A stretch of DNA of 64,000 nt, taken from contig NZ_AP021889.1 in the NCBI RefSeq assembly GCF_011398355.1, forward strand, positions 992,001 through 1,056,000. Reading direction: 5' to 3'. The translations under genes and the position numbers were made by a program. Shown here piece by piece: positions 45,955 through 55,274 of the stretch (position 1 is the first letter of the stretch; every line of letters begins with the position of its first letter). This DNA comes from Thiosulfatimonas sediminis. GTDB taxonomy: Bacteria > Pseudomonadota > Gammaproteobacteria > Thiomicrospirales > Thiomicrospiraceae. The notes under the pieces are model-generated. The model was not told the DNA's origin. It worked only from the letters and a program-made list of their open reading frames with translations, and ran no database searches.

Positions 45955-48933
45955 ATGTCTGCAGCACGCCGTAAAAGTGCGGCCTTAAAGGCCGAAACTC
46001 ACACTAAAGGCGGAAATAAAGAGACTGGCCGCGATGCTTTAGAAGAAGAGTTGAATGAAAAAAGTCAAGCAAACCAAGCAGCGGCAGATCGTATCAATCA
46101 AGTTCATACTGCGGAGTTAAGCGCTGCTTCGTTACAGCAAGATGCACAGGTTTCGCTGCTAAAAACACCGGATTCTTATGACTGGATTATCAAAGATCTT
46201 GTGCTGATTTTTTGTATTTTGTTTGCGGTTTTTCTGACGATCATTCTGGCCGGTTACGATCCTCAAGATTCTGGGTTTAACTCATCATCGTCAAGTGGCA
46301 CGGTTAATAACTATGGTGGGCATACTGGCGCTTGGTTGTCGTCGCTGTTATTTACCCTTTTTGGCTTGTTTGCTTATCTTTTACCGTTGGGAATTATTCT
46401 TGCAGGATGGCTCACCTTACGCTTGCCTTTGCGGGATGATGAAGGCGAAATTGATTATTATCGTTTCTTTTTTAGTCTTTTAGGTGTCTTGTTAATGGTC
46501 AGTGCCGGTGCGGCAATGGCTCATCTGTTTGTTCATCCGCAAAGTTTTTCCGAAGCTCTGCCATTCAATCCCGGAGGGATTTGGGGGAGTTTAATCGGTG
46601 CATTTTTAGTAGATTCGATTGATTTACTCGCTACTACGCTGCTGTTGTTAGGGTTATTTGCACTATCGATAAGTCTGTTACTAAGCCATTCTTGGATGAC
46701 TATTTTGGAAGTCACTGGACGATTGGTTTTAAATTTGCTTACTTGGGCGCGTTGGCGTTGGCATAAGACTATTGATAATTCCCACAAGTGCCAACGATTC
46801 ATCTGCCAGTTGCGTGATGCGTTAGCGCCTTTTTACCGCGAGAAATTTAAACGTCTTGGGTTGCCGTCAGGTCCTAGTCGGCCAATCCAAGATGCAGATC
46901 AAAAAATCCTTTCTGCCGTGCCGGACGAATTGGTGAATGATCAACCATCGTTTAGCGATAGCAGTAGAGCGCCGAAGATTCTAAAAGCGGAGTCTGCTTC
47001 GCCGAGTATTTCTGACACTACTTCGGATGCGTCCATCGCGGCGGAAGAAGACAAAGACAAATCGAGTCATTCGCTGTTTGCCAAATTAAAAGAGAAGACG
47101 AGTTTTATCAGCAGTGCTTCTGCCAGTCAGGTTAAAGATAATGAGGCTCAAAGTGCCGTGTCTGATGCACCAGCGCTTGAGGCGAAAGATGATTTTGTGT
47201 TGACGCCCTATACGGAAGGGACGCCGACGCAAGCAGCGGTCAGCGATATTCAGAAGTATGCACCGCAAGTTGCAGCCACCGAAGAACCGGAAGGAGGCCA
47301 AGACCAAGCAACCACCTTTACGCCAAGCTCTTCAGTCACCGTAAAAATGCCATCTTCACAATCTTCAACCAATCTGCCAGCGCAAGATTTCAGTGCCTAT
47401 TTACAAGGTGAATATCGCTTGCCATCAGTGGAACTTTTGGACCCTTATGTTCCGGATGAAGAAGGATTTAGCGAAGAAGAATTAACGGATTTATCGTTTT
47501 TGCTGGAGCAACGTCTTCAGGAGTTCGGCGTCAAGGTGACAGTTGAATCGGTTCAACCAGGGCCGGTTGTCACTCGTTTTGAAATTTTGCCGGCACCGGG
47601 TGTGAAAGTGTCGCAAATTAATAACCTGGCTAAGGATTTGGCGCGAGTGTTATCGGTTAAATCGGTTCGCGTGGTGGATGTGATTCCTGGTAAAGCGGTG
47701 GTCGGGATTGAAATTCCAAATGATAAGCGTGAAATCGTCAGTTTCCGTGACGTGCTTTCATCAGGAGAATTTATAAAGTCCAAATCGCCGTTAAGTATCG
47801 CTATCGGTAAAGATATTTCGGGTAAACCGGTGGTGGCCGATGTTGGGCGAATGCCACATTTATTGGTGGCGGGAACGACGGGTTCCGGAAAGTCGGTTGG
47901 GGTGAATAGCATGATTTTGAGTATGCTGTTTAAAAGCACGCCGCAAGAAGTTCGTCTGATTATGATTGATCCGAAAATGTTGGAATTGTCGGTTTATGAT
48001 GATATTCCTCATCTACTAACCCCTGTGGTTACGGATATGAATGATGCTGCCAATGCATTGCGTTGGAGCGTGTTTGAAATGGACCGACGTTATCAATTAA
48101 TGGCCAAAATGGGGGTGCGTAATATTGCCGGCTTTAATATGAAAGTCCAAAAAGCGATAGATGAAGGCAAGCCGATTATTGATCCTTTATACACGCAGCA
48201 AGCGTCTTATGGTCATAAAGTCGCTGATGCCCCGCCTACCTTAGTGCCTTTGCCGTATATCGTAGTGGTGGTGGATGAGTTTGCCGACATGATTATGGTG
48301 GTTGGTAAAGAAGTTGAGCAGTTAATTGCGCGTATCGCACAAAAAGCCCGTGCCGCCGGTATCCATTTAATTTTAGCCACTCAGCGCCCTTCGGTGAATG
48401 TGATTACCGGTTTGATAAAGGCCAATATACCGACCCGAATTTCGTTTATGGTGAACACCAAAATTGATTCGCGTACCATTCTGGATCAAGGTGGAGCGGA
48501 ACAGTTATTGGGAATGGGGGATATGCTTTATATGCCGCCCGGTTCCGGCTCGCCAAAACGTGTGCATGGTGCTTTTATGACCGATGAGGAGGTGATACGT
48601 GTTGCTGAGTTTGTCAAATCGCAAGGAGAGCCGCAATATCTGGATGCGATTACCCAAGCGTTTGCCACGGACGAATCTTCCGGTGGTGCGGGCGGAAATG
48701 GCTCGAAAAGTGCCGAAGAAGATCCTTTGTATGACCAAATCGTGAATTTTGCTATTGAAAGCCGTAAGATCTCGGTATCGCTGATACAACGCCAATTCTC
48801 GATTGGGTATAATCGTTCGGCGCGTATTGTTGAAGCCATGTCCCAGTCCGGCCTCATTTCTTCATCAAAAACCTCCAATGGTCAGCGTGAAGTTTTAGTT
48901 GGCGGAGACCATTTACGCGGTCCATCGGATTAA
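45955..48933 (+). CDS. ftsK: DNA translocase FtsK
   Basis: FtsK couples chromosome segregation to division: it is anchored at the septum and pumps DNA to align dif sites. I start at ATG 45955 (992 residues); the frame is open back to 45841 and a GTG at 45919 is also possible. Four membrane helices lie between about residues 40 and 210, followed by a Ser/Ala/Glu-rich linker (about 300-470). The motor has Walker A GTTGSGKS at 640-647 and Walker B VVVDEFADMIM, and the gamma winged helix that reads KOPS lies at the end (LIQRQFSIGYNRSARIVEAM). The order ftsK-lolA-rarA-crcB-serS is conserved in gammaproteobacteria. Confidence 0.95.
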   Translation: MSAARRKSAALKAETHTKGGNKETGRDALEEELNEKSQANQAAADRINQVHTAELSAASLQQDAQVSLLKTPDSYDWIIKDLVLIFCILFAVFLTIILAGYDPQDSGFNSSSSSGTVNNYGGHTGAWLSSLLFTLFGLFAYLLPLGIILAGWLTLRLPLRDDEGEIDYYRFFFSLLGVLLMVSAGAAMAHLFVHPQSFSEALPFNPGGIWGSLIGAFLVDSIDLLATTLLLLGLFALSISLLLSHSWMTILEVTGRLVLNLLTWARWRWHKTIDNSHKCQRFICQLRDALAPFYREKFKRLGLPSGPSRPIQDADQKILSAVPDELVNDQPSFSDSSRAPKILKAESASPSISDTTSDASIAAEEDKDKSSHSLFAKLKEKTSFISSASASQVKDNEAQSAVSDAPALEAKDDFVLTPYTEGTPTQAAVSDIQKYAPQVAATEEPEGGQDQATTFTPSSSVTVKMPSSQSSTNLPAQDFSAYLQGEYRLPSVELLDPYVPDEEGFSEEELTDLSFLLEQRLQEFGVKVTVESVQPGPVVTRFEILPAPGVKVSQINNLAKDLARVLSVKSVRVVDVIPGKAVVGIEIPNDKREIVSFRDVLSSGEFIKSKSPLSIAIGKDISGKPVVADVGRMPHLLVAGTTGSGKSVGVNSMILSMLFKSTPQEVRLIMIDPKMLELSVYDDIPHLLTPVVTDMNDAANALRWSVFEMDRRYQLMAKMGVRNIAGFNMKVQKAIDEGKPIIDPLYTQQASYGHKVADAPPTLVPLPYIVVVVDEFADMIMVVGKEVEQLIARIAQKARAAGIHLILATQRPSVNVITGLIKANIPTRISFMVNTKIDSRTILDQGGAEQLLGMGDMLYMPPGSGSPKRVHGAFMTDEEVIRVAEFVKSQGEPQYLDAITQAFATDESSGGAGGNGSKSAEEDPLYDQIVNFAIESRKISVSLIQRQFSIGYNRSARIVEAMSQSGLISSSKTSNGQREVLVGGDHLRGPSD

Positions 48934-48951
48934 TCAAGAGAATCGATCGTT

Positions 48952-49590
48952 ATGTTGCTAACCCTAAAAAAATCACTGCTTGTTGCCAGCGGACTTTTTT
49001 GCTTGTCGTGGAATGCTTTCGCACAGGCCAACCCGCTGCAAGATTTTGTGAATAGTCTTCATACTTTTGAGGCGAACTTTGCGCAACAAACATTGGAAGA
49101 CAGTCCTTTTAGTTCGGCTAATCCGCCCAAAACCGGACACTTCCAATTATTACGACCCGGTAAGTTGGTTTGGGAATATTCCGCTAAAGATGCGCAGCGA
49201 ATTGTGGTTGATGGGCAAAATTTATGGGTGTTGGATAAAGATTTGGAGCAAGTAACCGTGCGGCCAATCGCTGAAGTGCAAGCCGATATTCCATTGAGTT
49301 GGTTGCTGTATGACGAAAAAATCCAAGACAAGTTTACGATTATTTTTGCTGGCGAGCGCCAAGGAATGGTCTGGTATAACTTGACTCCTAAGGCGGCGAC
49401 CTATTTTCAAAGTATTGAAGTGGGTTTGAAAGCCGGAGTGATGCAACAGGTATTGATGTATGAAGGGCCGGAAAACATCACTAAAATCAATTTTAGCCAA
49501 GTGCAGATCAATCAACCGATTGCGCCGCAAAATTTCGAATTTACATTGCCGCAAGACTTAGATGTTATCGGGCAACCGAGTGAACGGTGA
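48952..49590 (+). CDS. lolA: Outer-membrane lipoprotein carrier LolA
   Basis: LolA shuttles lipoproteins across the periplasm from LolCDE to LolB. The 212-residue precursor has a signal peptide of about 24 residues (SLLVASGLFCLSWNAFAQA), then the LolA beta-barrel with QTLEDSPFSSANPPKTGHF, RPGKLVWEY and DGQNLWVLDKDLEQVTV. It lies 18 bases after ftsK and 22 before rarA. Confidence 0.95.
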   Translation: MLLTLKKSLLVASGLFCLSWNAFAQANPLQDFVNSLHTFEANFAQQTLEDSPFSSANPPKTGHFQLLRPGKLVWEYSAKDAQRIVVDGQNLWVLDKDLEQVTVRPIAEVQADIPLSWLLYDEKIQDKFTIIFAGERQGMVWYNLTPKAATYFQSIEVGLKAGVMQQVLMYEGPENITKINFSQVQINQPIAPQNFEFTLPQDLDVIGQPSER

Positions 49591-49612
49591 TTAAGTCAGC
49601 GAGAGTCTTGTT

Positions 49613-50971
49613 TTGAGCAGCGCCAAGCAATTATACAAACCACTTTCCGAACGTCTGCGTCCGCAGAATTTAGATGACTACGTTGGGCAAACACATCTGC
49701 TTGGTCATAACCGAGTAGTGACGCGTATGTTGGCCTCTGGAAAATTGTACTCGTTGATTTTTTGGGGGCCTCCGGGCGTGGGAAAAACCACCTTGGCGCG
49801 TTTGTTGGCTAAGCAATCTGACTTGCAGTTTATAAGCTTGTCCGCCGTATTGGATGGTGTGAAAGAGATTCGTCTTGCGGTAGAGCAGGCACAAAAACAG
49901 CGTGTGCAGTTTCAACAGGGTACTTTGTTGTTTGTGGATGAAGTGCATCGCTTTAACAAAGCACAGCAAGACGCTTTTTTGCCGTTTGTAGAAGATGGCA
50001 CTTTTGTCTTTATTGGCGCTACCACGGAAAACCCTTCTTTTGAGTTGAATAACGCGCTCTTGTCGCGTGCAAAGGTTTTAGTGCTGCGCGAATTGGACGA
50101 AATCGATTTAATGCAGGTGTTGCAACGTGGTTTACAGCAGTTGGCTGCAGACTGGTCAGCTGAATCGCAATGCGATTCGGTCAGCCTAAAAATCAATGAG
50201 TCGGCGGCGCAATTATTAATCGCTTCAAGCGATGGCGATGCACGACGTTTATTGAATTTTTTGGAGCAGACAGTTGATTTTGTCGATTGGCAGTTGAGTG
50301 AAAATGGCTTGGCGGCACAAATAGAAGTCGAGCATGCCAAAGAAGTCGTTCAGGGTGGCCTGCGTCGTTTTGACAAGGGGGGAGAGGCATTTTACGACCA
50401 GATTTCTGCGCTCCATAAATCCGTGCGAGGTTCCGATCCGAATGCCGCGTTGTATTGGCTGGTGCGGATGCTTGATGGTGGCGTTGACCCTCGTTATCTG
50501 GCGCGGCGCTTGATTCGAATGGCTTCAGAAGAGATCGCCAATGCCGACCCAAAAGCATTGCAAGTTGCGATTAATGCTGCTCAATCGTATGAGCGACTTG
50601 GTTCGCCAGAAGGCGATTTAGCCCTGGCACAGGCGGCGACGTATCTCGCGGTCGCGCCGAAATCGAATGCTGTGTACACGGCCTATAAAACAGTTTTAAA
50701 AGACATTAAAGAGCATGGTTCGCATCCGGTGCCGTTGCATCTGCGTAATGCGCCAACGCAGTTAATGGCCGAATTAGACTATGGCAAGGGTTACCGTTAT
50801 GCACATGACGAGCCAGACGCTTTTGCCGCTGGCGAGTGCTATTTTCCAGAAGATATGGCGCAAAAAGCTTACTATCAGCCGGTAGAAAGAGGGCTGGAAA
50901 TCAAAATATCCGCTAAAATGAGGCATCTTGATAACTTGAACCAACAGGCAATTTATAAACGCCGTAAATAG
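49613..50971 (+). CDS. rarA: Replication-associated recombination protein RarA (MgsA)
   Basis: RarA is a clamp-loader-like AAA+ ATPase acting at stalled replication forks. The 452-residue protein has PLSERLRPQNLDDYVGQTHL at the start, Walker A GPPGVGKTT near residues 51-59, Walker B LLFVDEVHRFNK, sensor 1 GATTENPSFELN, and the C-terminal tetramerisation domain. The apparent start is TTG 49613, preceded by GAGAG; no ATG lies close by in frame. Confidence 0.95.
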   Translation: MSSAKQLYKPLSERLRPQNLDDYVGQTHLLGHNRVVTRMLASGKLYSLIFWGPPGVGKTTLARLLAKQSDLQFISLSAVLDGVKEIRLAVEQAQKQRVQFQQGTLLFVDEVHRFNKAQQDAFLPFVEDGTFVFIGATTENPSFELNNALLSRAKVLVLRELDEIDLMQVLQRGLQQLAADWSAESQCDSVSLKINESAAQLLIASSDGDARRLLNFLEQTVDFVDWQLSENGLAAQIEVEHAKEVVQGGLRRFDKGGEAFYDQISALHKSVRGSDPNAALYWLVRMLDGGVDPRYLARRLIRMASEEIANADPKALQVAINAAQSYERLGSPEGDLALAQAATYLAVAPKSNAVYTAYKTVLKDIKEHGSHPVPLHLRNAPTQLMAELDYGKGYRYAHDEPDAFAAGECYFPEDMAQKAYYQPVERGLEIKISAKMRHLDNLNQQAIYKRRK

Positions 50972-51026
50972 GCTGTAACGGTTGTGTTTTCAGCCAAATA
51001 TTCATTACTAATTCAGAGGCTTGCGG

Positions 51027-51416
51027 ATGACTTTTTGGGGGTGGTGGGCAATTGCCGCTGGCGGCGCACTGGGCGCTGTTGCGCGTTTTGCGCTGTCGCA
51101 TCAGATGTATCTGTGGTTTGGACGTGAGTTTGCCTGGGGAACGTTGGCAGTAAATGTCATAGGGTCTTTTGCAATGGGCTTGTTGGCGGTGATGTTAATT
51201 GACAAGTGGTCGCTACCGATTGAATGGCGCGCGTTTATTTTGGTTGGATTTTTAGGGGCTTTCACCACCTTTTCGACTTTCTCTTATGAAACGATGCAAT
51301 ATATTCAACTTGGCGAGTTTGGTAAAGCGACCGCTAATATGCTGTTGAGTTTGATTTTAACCTTGAGCGCGGTGTGGCTCGGTTTACTCAGTGGCAGACA
51401 GTTTTTAAGTGCTTAA
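51027..51416 (+). CDS. crcB: Fluoride efflux channel CrcB (Fluc)
   Basis: CrcB is a small dual-topology membrane channel that exports fluoride. The 129-residue protein shows four membrane helices and family motifs GGALGAVARF (12-21), NVIGSFAMGLLA and GFLGAFTTFSTFSYE. ATG 51027 fits the AGAGG ribosome site better than TTG 51021. It sits between rarA and serS; no fluoride riboswitch was seen in the 49-base gap before it. Confidence 0.95.
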   Translation: MTFWGWWAIAAGGALGAVARFALSHQMYLWFGREFAWGTLAVNVIGSFAMGLLAVMLIDKWSLPIEWRAFILVGFLGAFTTFSTFSYETMQYIQLGEFGKATANMLLSLILTLSAVWLGLLSGRQFLSA

Positions 51417-51450
51417 GCCCAACGCTTAGGACAACGATTTATATTTTTAA

Positions 51451-52755
<1,305 letters not shown>

Positions 52756-52787
52756 AATTCACAGCTGTTTAAGTTATCAACCCGATT

Positions 52788-52819
52788 AAAAGCCCATTGC
52801 TTTAAGCATTGGGCTTTTT
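52788..52819. terminator. Terminator between serS and ogt-like gene
   Basis: AAAAGCCCA and TGGGCTTTTT, extended by TGCT/AGCA across a T-T mismatch, form a long stem with T-runs on both strands. It lies between convergent genes and probably works in both directions. Confidence 0.88.
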
Positions 52820-52823
52820 GCTT

Positions 52824-53162
52824 TTAACGATTGGAAAAATCAAATAACACCGCTGCTAAATTTTGCACCTGACCGTCAACGACTTCAATTCCTTCAAGTT
52901 GCAATAGCTTTGCTTTAATGGCTTTGCCGCCAAGAGCATAATCACCAATTTGCCCATTACTTTTAATGACGCGATGGCAAGGCACTATAATTGGGTATGG
53001 ATTTTTGCGCATTGCCGAGCCGACCGCACGCACGGCTCGACTATTTGCCGCAGCGGCAAGAGCGGAATAGGTGGTAATCTTGCCTTTGGGTACATCCAGC
53101 AATAACTGGTAAATATGTTCCGAAAAGCTTAAGTTACTGTTTTTAAAGGTGTCTTTTGGCAT
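52824..53162 (-). CDS. Methylated-DNA-protein cysteine methyltransferase, single-domain form
   Basis: This 112-residue protein repairs O6-alkylguanine by transferring the alkyl group to its own cysteine. It has only the DNA-binding/catalytic domain: VPKGKITTYSALA, RAVRAVGSAMRKNP (arginine finger region) and the active-site PCHRVI with Cys. Full-length Ogt/Ada-C proteins have an extra N-terminal domain and are about 160-180 residues. Because the active Cys is kept, it is not an alkyltransferase-like (PWHR) protein. It is convergent with serS. Confidence 0.88.
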   Translation of the reverse strand: MPKDTFKNSNLSFSEHIYQLLLDVPKGKITTYSALAAAANSRAVRAVGSAMRKNPYPIIVPCHRVIKSNGQIGDYALGGKAIKAKLLQLEGIEVVDGQVQNLAAVLFDFSNR

Positions 53163-53218
53163 GGAGTGATTATCGTCTAAAAAAGGTGAAAATTTTTAAT
53201 AAATTTAACAAAATTTCC

Positions 53219-53246
53219 TTGCAATATCTAACGTACTCCCTATAAT
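53219..53246 (+). promoter_or_regulatory. Sigma-70 promoter of tRNA-Ser
   Basis: TTGCAA, a 16-base spacer and a perfect TATAAT (53241-53246) place the start near 53253, about 11 bases before the tRNA. Confidence 0.8.
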
Positions 53247-53263
53247 ACGCACCAACAAAACAA

Positions 53264-53354
53264 GGTGGACTGGCTGAGTGGTTTAAGGCGGCGGTCTTGA
53301 AAACCGTTGTAGGTTTGTAGCCTACCTGGGGTTCGAATCCCTAGTCCACCGCCA
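53264..53354 (+). tRNA. tRNA-Ser (anticodon TGA)
   Basis: A 91-base class II tRNA with encoded CCA. The acceptor GGTGGAC (53264-53270) pairs with GTCCACC (53344-53350), the anticodon TGA is at 53298-53300, a long variable arm follows, and the T-arm is GGTTCGAATCC. Its 3' end is the integration site of the adjacent element, and the gene remains intact. Confidence 0.97.
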
Positions 53355-53366
53355 TATTTATAAATC

Positions 53367-53398
53367 ACCCGCTTTCATGGCGGGTTTTTTTATGCCTG
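53367..53398 (+). terminator. tRNA-Ser terminator, left copy of the element-end repeat
   Basis: ACCCGC and GCGGGT form a stem with a 7-base loop followed by seven T. The 32 bases from 53367 to 53398 recur exactly at 58215-58246. Confidence 0.9.
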
Positions 53399-53478
53399 AA
53401 ATAACGTATTTACGCCGTTTCAAGCCTTTTAGGGTGTTCACCCGTATTCAAGAGAGTTCACTAAAGCGCACGTTTTTT

Positions 53479-53537
53479 TGTACACTAGCTTGTACACCGA
53501 TTCGATTCTGTGTACACAACCTTAGTTCTGTGTACAA
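53479..53537. repeat. TGTACAC boxes upstream of the integrase gene
   Basis: TGTACAC occurs at 53479, 53491 and 53511, with TGTACAA at 53531 (steps of 12, 20 and 20 bases). The first pair, preceded by a T-run, is matched at the other end of the element (58132 and 58144, also 12 apart). They are likely integrase arm-binding or autoregulatory sites. Confidence 0.7.
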
Positions 53538-53555
53538 ATTCTGAGGGGAAAGCCC

Positions 53556-54806
53556 GTGCCTTTAACCGATACAGCCATTCGTAAATTCAAGCCCGAAGCC
53601 AAGCGCTACCGCAAGACTGATAGTGCAGGCCTAATTATTGAAGTAATGCCAAACGGTAATAAGGTATGGCGCTACCGTTTTCAATTTGGTGGCAAGGCCA
53701 CTATCTACACCATAGGCGATTATCCGGCCATAAGCCTTGCCAAAGCCAGGCAGCTAAGAGATGAAGCCAAAGCGTTGGTTGCTCAAGGCATAAATCCAAA
53801 AGAGCATAAAGAAACCATTCAGGCCGTTAAGCAGGCTGAACTAGCCGAGCAGAAAGTGATAGCCGAGCGCATAACGTTTACCGGTCTATTCGAATTGTGG
53901 CATGAGCATAACGCCCAAGGTTGGACGTATGACTATGCCAAAGACATTCGAGAGCGCATCGAGAGTCATTTATTGCCGTTAATTGGTCATATGCCTGCCG
54001 AGGACATCAAACCTAAAGACATTATTCATGCCCTAAAGCTGATAGAAGCCAAGGGGATAATGGAAACCATGAAGCGCTCGAAGCAGTACGCTAGCCGCAT
54101 ATTCCGTTACGGGGTTGGGATGGGGCACTGTGAAGTTGATCCGGTTCGAGACCTGCCGACTGACATCTGCTTAAAGCAAGAGAAGGACAACTTTAGTCAC
54201 ATTACTGAACGTGGCCAACTCTACCAACTGTTAAATGCCTTGGACAGCTACACCGGAGATGTAAGTACCGCCACCGCGCTAAAACTTGCACCGCATGTAT
54301 TCTTACGCCCAAATGAACTAGCTGGCTTACGTTGGGATGAAATAGACCTAGATAAAAATCTGATTAGTATTAGCGCCGAACGCATGAAGATGAAGCGCCC
54401 CCACATGGTGCCTTTATCCAAGCAGGCCAAGGCCTTAATCGAATCTATGCAGATATTCCAAGAACAAAGCGCGTTCGTTTTCCCAAGCCCGAGAACACCG
54501 GCCAGACCGATAAACGGCCAAAGCTTAAACGCTGGCTTGCATCGTATCGGGTTCAAAGGCAAGCAAACCGCCCACGGTTTTCGACACACAGCCAGCACGC
54601 TACTAAACGAACTCGGGTTTAACTCCGACCACATCGAAAAGCAGTTAGCCCATGAGCAGGCCAACCAGATACGAGGCGTTTATAACAAGGCTGAATACCT
54701 GCCTGAACGTAGCAAAATGATGCAGGCATGGAGCAACCACTTAGATGCACTGAAAAGTGGGGGTGAGATTATCCCGATTAACCGTAATGGCGCTAATGCG
54801 GGATAA
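53556..54806 (+). CDS. Tyrosine-type site-specific integrase
   Basis: This 416-residue P4/CP4-57-type integrase catalyses insertion into and excision from the tRNA-Ser gene. An N-terminal arm-binding domain (about 1-90, GLIIEVMPNGNKVWRYRF, YTIGDYPAISLAKARQ) precedes the core-binding domain (about 105-200) and the catalytic domain. Catalytic residues visible are Arg251 (RPNELAGLRW), His340 and Arg343 (HGFRHT), His366 (QLAHEQ) and Tyr376 (GVYNKAEYL). It starts at GTG behind GAGGGGA, and points away from the tRNA. The protein appears complete, so the element may still be mobile. Confidence 0.95.
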   Translation: MPLTDTAIRKFKPEAKRYRKTDSAGLIIEVMPNGNKVWRYRFQFGGKATIYTIGDYPAISLAKARQLRDEAKALVAQGINPKEHKETIQAVKQAELAEQKVIAERITFTGLFELWHEHNAQGWTYDYAKDIRERIESHLLPLIGHMPAEDIKPKDIIHALKLIEAKGIMETMKRSKQYASRIFRYGVGMGHCEVDPVRDLPTDICLKQEKDNFSHITERGQLYQLLNALDSYTGDVSTATALKLAPHVFLRPNELAGLRWDEIDLDKNLISISAERMKMKRPHMVPLSKQAKALIESMQIFQEQSAFVFPSPRTPARPINGQSLNAGLHRIGFKGKQTAHGFRHTASTLLNELGFNSDHIEKQLAHEQANQIRGVYNKAEYLPERSKMMQAWSNHLDALKSGGEIIPINRNGANAG

Positions 54807-54855
54807 GTAACACATCAAGAATTAAGGTTGAAGTTGTAAGCAACACAAGCGCGCC

Positions 54856-54988
54856 AACCGTATGCAATGCAAAAAAACCAACGGTACAAGCGGTACGGAC
54901 GGTACGAGCCTTTATTCATGAGGGTTTGAGCCTGTACCGTTTTTGTTTTCAAAACGGTACGAACGGTACAGAGAGCGTAAAACGAATA
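54856..54988 (+). repeat. 133-bp direct repeat, left copy
   Basis: It matches 56453-56585 at 130 of 133 positions. The repeat contains CGGTAC motifs, three spaced every 9 bases, and a hairpin GTACCGTTTT...AAAACGGTAC. Both copies keep one reading frame with the peptide NAKKPTVQAVRTVRAF and later FCFQNGTNGT. Confidence 0.95.
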
Positions 54989-55042
54989 CTTAGTGAAATT
55001 AAATGTTGCGTTTAGATGGTGTGGTGCGTGTTAGGCTGTTTG

Positions 55043-55122
55043 CGGAAAGCAACGGAAAGCAACGGAAAGCAACGGAAAGCAACGGAAAGCAACGGAAAGC
55101 AACGGAAAGCAACGGAAAGCAA
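55043..55122 (+). repeat. Eight perfect tandem copies of a 10-bp repeat
   Basis: CGGAAAGCAA is repeated eight times without error or spacer. The period is about one helical turn, which would place eight identical sites on one face of the DNA. It is not a CRISPR array. It ends about 150 bases upstream of fic. Confidence 0.97.
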
Positions 55123-55219
55123 ATATGTTATTATTTACTAAATGGTAAATACTTATCTAAGTAGAAGTTTCTCTATCCCTTTGTAAAACAATGGGTTGAG
55201 GGGGTGTGTATAAGATAAT

Positions 55220-55239
55220 TATTTAACTTTAGTTAAATA
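55220..55239. promoter_or_regulatory. 20-bp palindrome upstream of fic
   Basis: TATTTAACT and AGTTAAATA are perfect inverted copies separated by TT, ending 35 bases before the fic start. This is a good operator candidate for a dimeric regulator, possibly the winged-helix domain of Fic itself. Confidence 0.6.
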
Positions 55240-55274
55240 GTTATTTAGTTTTCTTACTATCTAGGGAGTTGGAA

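Larger units (their letters stand above)
54807..55274. other. Repeat-rich gap between integrase and fic
   Basis: These 468 bases contain no convincing gene. They hold the left 133-bp repeat (54856-54988), the eight 10-bp repeats (55043-55122), a TTTAC-TAAATG-GTAAA inverted repeat near 55134-55150, and the 20-bp palindrome (55220-55239) just before fic. Confidence 0.8.

Noticed and set aside
50978-51026. Fluoride riboswitch before crcB
   Set aside because: The gap is too short and shows no recognisable structure.
55043-55122. CRISPR array
   Set aside because: The 10-bp units are contiguous with no spacers and there are no cas genes.
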